Shown piece by piece: positions 8,015-13,420 of a stretch of DNA of 13,420 nucleotides. The notes under the pieces are model-generated. The model did not search any database, was not told the origin of the DNA, and saw only the letters and a program-made list of their open reading frames with translations. The stretch is taken from positions 1 to 13,420 of the forward strand of contig BDIU01000471.1 in assembly GCA_002118135.1 (NCBI GenBank). The letters are read 5' to 3'. Made by a program: the position numbers and the translations under genes. The stretch comes from Trebouxia sp. TZW2008. Its lineage: Eukaryota; Chlorophyta; Trebouxiophyceae; Trebouxiales; Trebouxiaceae. The number at the start of each line of letters is the position of its first letter. Position 1 is the stretch's first letter.

Positions 8015-8520
8015 ACACAGATTCAGATACAGTTGCATTGAAGTGCTGTGAACATGCAGTGCTTGTGTACCAGCCACTTCCACAGAGCAGTGCAGAATGA
8101 GCTCTTTGTGTTCTCCTCCAGTTTTTCCCAAAGTTCATGATGTTTTCGCAGCCAGATGTCTTGAGCGCTCATCCTGCAGTTGTGAATAGCAGCACCTTAC
8201 ATGGACTGCAAACAGCAGTAATCATCTAGCAGCAGTCTCATATTACATTTCAGTGTTTTGTTGCAGAGGAACAGCGTCTTCTCCAATGTAAGTTACATGC
8301 ATCAGAGCGATAATATCATCCCTTGATTTGACTCTGCTGCGCTTCATGAATGAGGCAATCTGAATGCTGCGACCTTCTGCAAGCCGTGCAGTCGACTGCC
8401 TAACACATCTCGCGAGGATGGGGATTCGACGACTGGCTACCGCAAAGGGTCCAGATCGCAGCGTCTCATGAGCTGCAGCGCAATGAGTTGAGAGGCGACA
8501 AGTCTACAGTTCAATGATGC
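8015..8520. repeat. Dispersed direct repeat, copy 2 (partner 3968-4471)
   Basis: Holds the first two recognisable exons and introns of the recombinase gene. The reading frame ending in LQQNTEM and the following MSAQDIWLRK exon are conserved in both copies, and the intron between them (8246-8174, 73 nt) joins them in frame in each. Confidence 0.85.
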
Positions 8521-8734
8521 TCAGCTCGATCATGCTGCGTTGACGGACACGCTGCGCGCAGGATGAGCTCCGTGATCGGCGGTCGTCTCCGTACAGGCTG
8601 CGGTAGCTAACGATGACTAATTCCGCAATGCGGCTGGCTGTATATTCCATCGATTTGGCGAAGCGGCTGAGAGCGAATTTATGGGGAAACATGTTGGGAC
8701 GCCTCACCTGAAGGATTCGGGACACAACAGGCAT
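8504..8734 (-). CDS. Possible 5' exon upstream of the recombinase
   Basis: An open frame from ATG 8734 reads MPVVSRILQ, then a GTGAGG donor-like site, then MFPHKFALSRFAKSMEYTAS and an Arg/Ser-rich end. It stops at TAG 8504. It has more CpG than its surroundings. It may be the recombinase N-terminus or a separate exon; I found no phase-consistent junction to the exon below 8460, so the link is only positional. Confidence 0.25.
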   Translation of the reverse strand: MPVVSRILQVRRPNMFPHKFALSRFAKSMEYTASRIAELVIVSYRSLYGDDRRSRSSSCAQRVRQRSMIELSIIEL

Positions 8735-8824
8735 CAGAGGGTTGGCGGGGAACCTCAGGGTTCGCGGGGAACCCTGGCGTTCACGTGGAACCCCTCAGCT
8801 AGTACGGCCCAAGGTGAGGCGTCC
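8697..8824. promoter_or_regulatory. Inverted repeat enclosing three 19-bp tandem repeats
   Basis: Arms GGACGCCTCACCT (8697-8709) and AGGTGAGGCGTCC (8812-8824) are perfect 13-bp inverted repeats. Between them lie three imperfect 19-bp units at 8742-8760, 8761-8779 and 8780-8798 sharing a GGGGAACC or GTGGAACC core. The third contains CACGTG (8782-8787), the core of plant and algal G-boxes. The region separates the minus-strand recombinase side from the plus-strand exon starting at 8826, so a bidirectional promoter or an element end are both possible. Confidence 0.5.
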
Positions 8825-8825
8825 A

Positions 8826-9028
8826 ATGACAGCTATACAGACACTATATAGTGTTGACCAAGGCCGGTCCACCGAACCCTCTCGCTTTGGTGGATTCGTC
8901 TACTCAACAAGAAGCCCGATGACCTTCGACCCAGTCATGCAGCGTCCGGGTTTCACGGAGGGTTTCTTGGAACCTTCGCCGGTGCTTGCCGTTGCATGCA
9001 AGCCTCACAAGCTCTACAAGACCCAAAG
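8826..9028 (+). CDS. First exon of an unrecognised protein
   Basis: ATG 8826 opens MTAIQTLYSVDQGRSTEPSR, continues with FGGFVYSTRSPMTFDPVMQR and PGFTEGFLEPSP, and ends at the strong donor CAAAG/GTAAGA (phase 2). The frame is open further upstream, to 8742, through the 19-bp repeats, but ATG 8826 is the first methionine there. I found no convincing second exon: several AG sites follow near 9074-9103. The family is not recognised. A diverged copy at 10692-10903 keeps most of the peptide and the donor, which supports this being a real exon. Confidence 0.4.
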
Positions 9029-9130
9029 GTAAGACCGAGGTATGCATGCCTGTAAAAGTTGCAACATCAGCAACAGCAATTTTGGCACTCTGACCTTCCA
9101 GCACACATGCCTGACTTTGCATGCATCATT
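8826..9130. repeat. Duplicated block, copy A (partner 10692-11010)
   Basis: Similarity covers the exon, its donor and about 100 bp of the following sequence, including GCAACAGCAATT and a TGACTTTGCATG-like end. A shorter echo of the exon end occurs near 9305-9345 (GCAAGCCTCCTGAGCTTCAC, then GTAAGA), so parts of the block have spread more than once. Confidence 0.8.
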
Positions 9131-9449
9131 TTTCTCCTGCACCAAAGCTGTAAAGCAACACGCCTGACTTTGAATGTGCACTTGCTCCCTTTGTGTTTGG
9201 TGTACTTGCGTATCAAAAAAAAGCTTGTTGACCAGCAACAGCGACACGCAATAAAGTGGGGGAATACTTCAGCAGCCCAACTCATGAGCTGCAGCAGTTG
9301 CTGCGTGCAAGCCTCCTGAGCTTCACAAAGTCTATCAGGTAAGATATCAAGAACGTGATATGTGTGCTTGCAAGTTTGAACCAACACTCTAACACAAGTA
9401 CACTACTTATAGTCACACATGTAACTGGACACATGTCACTATATGTCAC
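9131..9449. other. Non-coding, with fragments of the neighbouring repeat
   Basis: I see no gene here. Positions near 9155-9180 repeat part of 9105-9125, and 9305-9345 resembles the end of the exon at 8826-9028 including its GTAAGA donor. The stretch at 9400-9460 is rich in CACATG/CATATG-like words without clear order. Confidence 0.45.
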
Positions 9450-10057
9450 TTACATATCATAAACCAATAAGTCTGCCAGTCTCCGACAGGGACGTTGCCA
9501 TTTGTCAAAGCCCAGCCTCGCCATGATGAGATTGGACCAACACAGGATCACTGCAACCTCATTTGACCATGTCAAGTTGCTGTTGCAGCCGATGAACACC
9601 TTTGCAATTTTGTATCCAGCGCTGGAGCGCAGCAATGCATAGCTTGAGCACACTTGCCATTGGACAGGCGCCTCTTTATATGTCGACACATTTGTGTCAT
9701 GGTGTATGCAGGCAGGCAAGTTGACGAGAGGCAAGCACTCGTTCATCACCAATCATATACTGCATGGCCATCTCAGTACATGGGTCATGCCTTTTGGCTG
9801 CGCATTTGGAGTCCATCCAGACAAATAGAAATTTGGTGTGAGCTCACTGTATTTGAGGAACTCATGAGACAAAAGTACGACGCTTGCTTAGCAACGCAGC
9901 CGTCTGCGTGTTGTGCAGTCGCATGACAAATTTCTCCATCTGTCAACTGTTTTTTTGAAAGCACTGCAAGATAACCGTGGTAGTTGTGGAATGTTTTATG
10001 GAAAATCTCGTGTGTGGGACCCTCCCTCAGGCCGGAAAAGGTTGCAGGGCAGCCCAT
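9450..10057 (-). pseudogene. Coding fragments, unjoined
   Basis: Three minus-strand frames look coding but do not join cleanly. From ATG 10057 one reads MGCPATFSGLREGPTHEIFH and stays open to 9785. A second frame, about 9850-9710, reads MDSKCAAKRHDPCTEMAMQY and continues to a TGA. A third, ending at 9450, reads LLRSSAGYKIAKVFIGCNSN, then FDKWQRPCRRLADLLVYD up to a very strong GTAAGT donor near 9458. Either these are exons with introns I failed to place, or one broken gene. No family is recognised. Confidence 0.3.
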
Positions 10058-10059
10058 GG

Positions 10060-10691
10060 TGGGCTTAAGCTTGGCAGAAAGTGGTTGGTGGTGCTAAAAA
10101 CCTGACTGTGTGACACAGTCGTGTGACATAGACCAGACCTGCATGTAATTGTTTGTAACCTTAAGAAGCAGGGGTAGTAGTTTGAAATCTCAACTTGTTA
10201 CCTGAAAGATATCGTAACAAAACTGGGGTGATGAATTCACCACCCTGTCATGTGCAGAGTAGTCCAATCACACGGTCTCCCGAACATTGTCATTCCAGGT
10301 CTCCGCAAAAACTTCTGCAGATGACTCACAGATCGCAGAAATGACACAGTCAGGATGATTCTGGAACCTTCCACACAGTCAGCAAGCTGCTGTAATGTCA
10401 GCTATGATTAATTCAACCTGACAGAAACAAGTATGTCCTCATGTGACGACAAATCAAAGTTGACCATGCAACTATTCCAGCAACATTGAGGAGCAAGCTT
10501 TGATAATGTCCTGACTCCACAGTGTGTCACAGAGCTGATTTAGGCACCACTGAAGTTGTGACATCCCAAACCACTCTAAACCCTGATTAGGGCTGAATGA
10601 AGCTTCAGACCGATAATTGCAGCAAAGTTGCTGATGAAGCATAGATATAAGCATGCCCCCCTGAGCACTGTAAGCCAGCCCTTCCAGCAAC
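10060..10691. other. Non-coding, nothing recognised
   Basis: No supported gene or RNA. The minus-strand frame at 10472-10765 overlaps the duplicated block in antisense and looks accidental. Confidence 0.45.
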
Positions 10692-10903
10692 ATGACAGCT
10701 ATATAGACACTATGTAGTGTTGACCAAGGCCGGTCTACCGAACCCTCTTGGTTTGGTGGATTCATCTACTTCGTCTACTCAACAAGAAGCCCAATGACCT
10801 GCGACCCAGTCATGCAGCGTTCAGGCTTCACGGAGGGTTTCTTGAAACCTAAGTCGGTTCCTGTCCTGTTCCATGCAAGCCTCAAGTGCCTGAAGACCCA
10901 AAG
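10692..10903 (+). pseudogene. Broken copy of the exon at 8826-9028
   Basis: It starts with the same ATGACAGCTATA but then has TAG at 10704-10706 where the other copy has CAG. It carries a 9-bp tandem duplication in the FGGF-YSTR region, and ends at the matching donor CAAAG/GTAGGA. Downstream of the stop the frame remains open, with peptide TRSPMTCDPVMQRSGFTEGF. The end of the exon has more amino-acid changes than the centre. Confidence 0.6.
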
Positions 10904-10918
10904 GTAGGACCAAGGTAC

Positions 10919-10936
10919 GTATTATACGTATAATAC
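10919..10936. repeat. Perfect 18-bp palindrome
   Basis: GTATTATACGTATAATAC is its own reverse complement. It sits 16 bp after the donor of the broken exon copy, at a place where copy A has GTATGCATGCC. Confidence 0.85.
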
Positions 10937-11010
10937 ATGAAAGTTTGCAACAGCAATTGTAGCAATGTCAGCTTCACCCACGCGTGACTGAGTTTGCATG
11001 GACCGTTCTG

Positions 11011-12090
11011 CTTTCCGATAGGATATGTCTAGTCTGTTGACCCACAGAGCTCGGCATCAGAATTCTGAATCAAGGCAAACTGAAGAAGAGGAAGGGCTTT
11101 CGGGAGAAGAGGAGTTGCAAAAAAAGGGCTGAGCATACGTGTAAGTGCCAACAAGGGCTCTAGCCTGTCAGTTCACAGGATATGGCTTGCTGACGGCTTG
11201 TGCTTGGCTGAAGTAGCTTCAGAAACAGCTTCAAGACTCTACCTGCAAGTATAGAAGAACAGTAAGGTGAACTTTTCCTGTCTGCAGCAGCATCAGCAAC
11301 GCCAATGATGCGGATTGTTTGGCGGCAGCTGTCTTTGCAATGACAGCAAGCACATCTGAGAGAGCAACATAGCATCCAAAGCCATTATGCCTGCCACAGG
11401 CTTGCTCAGTGGCACAGCATGTATACATAGATAATGACTCAACCACAGTTGCTTGGTGACTTTACATACCTAGCAAGGCCTGTGAGCCTAACTAGCACGG
11501 GTTCGATGGATAGATAGATAGATAGCTAGTCAGTGGGACACTGTCTGGCTCAGCTGTTTGACGACCCAGTGACTCACAAGATTGGGACGTGTCCTACCTT
11601 GTTCCAGCAACAAAAAGTGCATGTTGATACCAACTTTTATCATCCATACAGCAATTCTTTTCTGTCAGTGAATTTATACATTACCTGGGACAACTTTGAG
11701 CATATCCAAGTTGAGTGTCTGACGACGCCAGTGATCAGCATCCATGCTGCCAGTTATGCATAAAACTCCACGTCCACCAACACAGGCAGCGTTGTCTGAG
11801 CTTCATCTACATCTACATTCAAAAGGCACCTTCAGAAAGCAGAGCAAGGCATACTTCAGCATTGTACAGCTCTTTGCCATGTGATAGATGCAAGGGACAG
11901 CTTTGCACAGCGATACTCTTGAGTTGGTCTGGTGGTGTCCAAAGGCAGCACACACATCATTGAGTACACGACTGGGGCATCTACAGGTCACTGCACTCCA
12001 GGAGAACTCACATCGTGACCAGTAGACAGGATGAAATTGTTGTCCAAAGAGAGCAGAAGCTGATATAGACTGTTTGAACATGATAGACGG
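11011..12090. other. Mostly non-coding
   Basis: No convincing gene. At 11068-11133 a short plus-strand frame reads ESRQTEEEEGLSGEEELQKK before TGA, which could be an exon of the plus-strand gene at 8826 or chance. A minus-strand GTGAGT donor-like site occurs near 12015. The open frame at 11533-11763 lacks any supporting feature. Confidence 0.4.
11509..11525. repeat. Short GATA microsatellite
   Basis: Four tandem GATA units followed by G. Too short to suggest any role. Confidence 0.85.
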
Positions 12091-12719
12091 TCAACGCTTC
12101 TTGATGGGCAAGTGACGCCATGCAGCAATGATAGAAGCAAGTGTAACAAAATGGCGCAGCTGCTTGCAAAGTATGTCTGCACATGATACTACAGTGTGCC
12201 TTGCCGCCAGCGTCACTAGCTGCAGAATTCCAAGCGTTGTCTGCGCTTGCACAGCATGTGGCAACAGTCTCCAGAGGCCTCCTGACTTTGGTTCATAACC
12301 AGCAAGATACAGGGGGTTTTGTGATGGTGCAGCCAGCTTAGGGTTGATAAACTGAATCATGGGCATATGTGGCTGTGGAAACTCCTGACTGACTGGCATG
12401 CAGTCTGTTGCACTAAAGGCATGCAAAGGCATGTCTTACCAAAGCGTGATGGACCTTGTGCATCACCTGATTACGCTGCCACCAGTCACAAGCAGCGCTG
12501 CAAGCTGGAAAGTGGGATTACAGCGATTCACATGAGCTAAGCCCTGGACTTGCACAGGCCGCGACTCTCAAGACAGAGCTGCCCTCTCAATGTGCCAGCA
12601 TTAGGACTGCGCAGCTTGTCATCAGCGCCTTGGTACTTGGCAAAGTCAGCCCTCTTTGCTGGGTAGAAACCGCTGTCAACAACGGGTGACCACCAGCAGA
12701 GGCTTATCCGCAGTTCCAT
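12091..12719 (-). CDS. Unrecognised small protein, three-exon model
   Basis: Model: exon 12719-12566 from ATG (MELRISLCWWSPVVDSGFYP, then AKRADFAKYQGADDKLRSPN), a 61-nt intron, exon 12504-12440 (CSAACDWWQRNQVMHKVHHA), a 55-nt intron with donor GTAAGA and acceptor GTCAG, then exon 12384-12091 (EFPQPHMPMIQFINPKLAAP and on to IAAWRHLPIKKR, TGA). The second junction is the better one, with a strong donor and matching phase; the first uses a weak GTCGCG donor and alternatives exist. About 170 residues, ending basic (PIKKR). I do not recognise a family. Confidence 0.35.
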
Positions 12720-12854
12720 GCAGCCACAACATCAACAGTATTACCAGCGGCAGTCAGTCTGGCAGCTTGTAAGTGTGATGTGTAGAAGAGTTGTATTGAC
12801 GGAGGGATGACAGTATGGGCAGTTGCATGTGGTGAGCCTAAAGCATGATTGCTC

Positions 12855-13279
12855 TCACGCCGCAAAGGCGAGTGACATGGCTGCTGCGCAAGCCATGTTC
12901 ACGTCAACGGTTAAGACAAGACACCAGAAATGATTATGCTGGCTAGCGAACTGCGTAGCGACACTGCAACCGCGCGTTGATTTCTGAGCAGCCTAGCAAG
13001 ATCACTGATAGCACGCAGGCGAGCAACAGCTTACCTTAGATGAAAATGCGCTTCAAACACATCGATGCGCTCAGGTGTGCACGCTCGATACATTGCTACC
13101 GGACAGTAAGACACGCAGTAGTAGCACAATAGACACGTCCTGTGGTCTCGAAGATCTGCCTCGAGCTTATAGATAACTTTGCGCACCTGGTCGCATCTGT
13201 AGAGCTCTGCAATCACGCTGCATCCGTCAAATACTCTTGAGTGATACTGGACCCGGTCATGCACTCGATAAAATTGCAT
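12855..13279 (-). CDS. Small cysteine-rich protein, two exons
   Basis: Exon 1 starts at ATG 13279 (MQFYRVHDRVQYHSRVFDGC) and ends at 13035 with the strong donor CTAAG/GTAAGC. A 71-nt intron ends in TTGCAG at 12964, and the frame continues in phase through exon 2 (12963-12855, VATQFASQHNHFWCLVLTVD) to TGA. The product is about 117 residues. Exon 1 has a cysteine cluster CLLCYYCVSYCPVAMYRAC whose spacing does not match a zinc or iron-sulphur motif that I can name. The intron length and acceptor match the other introns here, which supports the model. Confidence 0.45.
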
Positions 13280-13370
13280 GCGTCTGCAGCATGTTGCCTC
13301 TCATCGCACAGTTGTCGTTATGAAGTGCGTTATGACGTGACTTGGTACGTGCCTATGTCCAGGGAACGTG

Positions 13371-13420
13371 GCAGAACTAATTATTGTGCATAATTAAATA
13401 TGCATAACTAATTGCAGAAC
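13371..13420. repeat. AT-rich end with 43-bp spaced direct repeat
   Basis: GCAGAAC occurs at 13371-13377 and again at 13414-13420. AACTAATT occurs at 13375-13382 and 13406-13413. TGCATA and TATGCA at 13388 and 13400 form a short inverted pair. It could be the first unit of a satellite running out of the window. Confidence 0.4.

Larger units (their letters stand above)
5316..8460 (-). pseudogene. Crypton-type tyrosine recombinase gene, decaying copy
   Basis: This is a mobile-element integrase that would cut and join DNA through a catalytic tyrosine. Exons by phase-consistent splicing: about 8460-8247, 8173-8071, 8002-7848, 7779-7676, 7605 to about 7458, about 7394-7200, 7130-6810 and 6750-5316. 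Most introns are 68-73 nt. AAMLLLGTSRQG (exon at 7605) fits the first catalytic Arg region. HTGLFRKTAANN (His codon 6699) is the His/Arg box, followed by GASDEI-like and FGWKSDV sequence. Then come LAGF and a GCR1_C-like segment (residues GRALVDVDEAW). A Gln-rich coiled coil and a C-terminal extension complete it, for about 820 residues. Damage: TGA at 7269-7271 in an otherwise open frame, a one-base frameshift near 5673-5676, and no clean donor after 7458. The 5' start is unresolved. The family call rests on motif order, not on a search. Confidence 0.6.
10692..11010. repeat. Duplicated block, copy B (partner 8826-9130)
   Basis: Same orientation as copy A, about 1.87 kb downstream. Similarity fades after the TGAGTTTGCATGGA near 11000. 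It contains an inserted 18-bp palindrome at 10919-10936 that copy A lacks. Confidence 0.8.

Noticed and set aside
5316..8460. Bacterial integrase or phage insertion
   Set aside because: The frame depends on several spliceosomal introns and the tail looks like GCR1_C, which is a eukaryotic feature.
10217..10242. GGTGATGAATTCACCACC near-palindrome
   Set aside because: A short imperfect palindrome around an EcoRI-like core, with nothing near it to suggest function.
10472..10765. 97-codon minus-strand open frame
   Set aside because: Its start lies antisense in the duplicated block at 10692, and the peptide has no motif or splice support. It looks like a chance frame.
11160..11446. Overlapping minus-strand open frames
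   Set aside because: Two frames cover the same bases, both are rich in Cys and Ser with no conserved pattern, and there is no splice or repeat support.
11495..11510. GGGTTCGAT resembling a tRNA T-loop
   Set aside because: No matching acceptor stem, D-arm or anticodon arm can be folded in the 70 bases before it, and GATA repeats follow immediately.

Overview
This is eukaryotic nuclear DNA, not prokaryotic. Open reading frames break at GT...AG boundaries that restore the frame, acceptors are mostly TGCAG or similar, and most of the introns I can reconstruct are 66-73 nt. The base composition looks balanced to slightly AT-rich, with few CpG and many TG/CA. A unicellular green alga (trebouxiophyte-like) is my best guess. 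That is inference from intron style and gene types; no marker gene proves it. No rRNA, tRNA, CRISPR or prokaryotic operon is visible.

Layout from left to right. Positions 1-780 hold minus-strand exons of an unrecognised gene and a second, diverged copy of its middle exon (1-127 against 573-706). Positions 1343-2185 carry a minus-strand gene for a basic, disordered, probably nuclear protein. It faces a plus-strand GIY-YIG nuclease gene (2490-3679, one intron) across a minisatellite of GATGCAG units. Positions 3968-4558 are the 5' part of a minus-strand mobile-element gene, a copy of 8015-8520. A plus-strand gene for a two-LysM protein with two C-terminal membrane helices occupies 4650-5385. 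The main feature is a minus-strand, multi-exon tyrosine recombinase gene of the Crypton type (about 8460 down to 5316). It ends with a 70-bp antisense overlap with the LysM gene. It carries a TGA stop in the middle and a frameshift near the 3' end, so this copy is probably decaying.

Upstream of the recombinase, 8697-8824 is a structured intergenic region: a 13-bp inverted repeat encloses three 19-bp tandem repeats. It leads into a plus-strand exon at 8826-9028, which is repeated in broken form at 10692-10903. Positions 9450-10057 hold minus-strand coding fragments that I could not join into one gene. Positions 11010-12090 are mostly non-coding. The right end has two small minus-strand spliced gene models (12091-12719 and 12855-13279).

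Taken together this is an accessory, duplication-rich stretch: one decaying recombinase element, a truncated sister copy, a nuclease gene that may also be mobile or virus-derived, and several local duplications around them. I see no evidence that the genes form one pathway.
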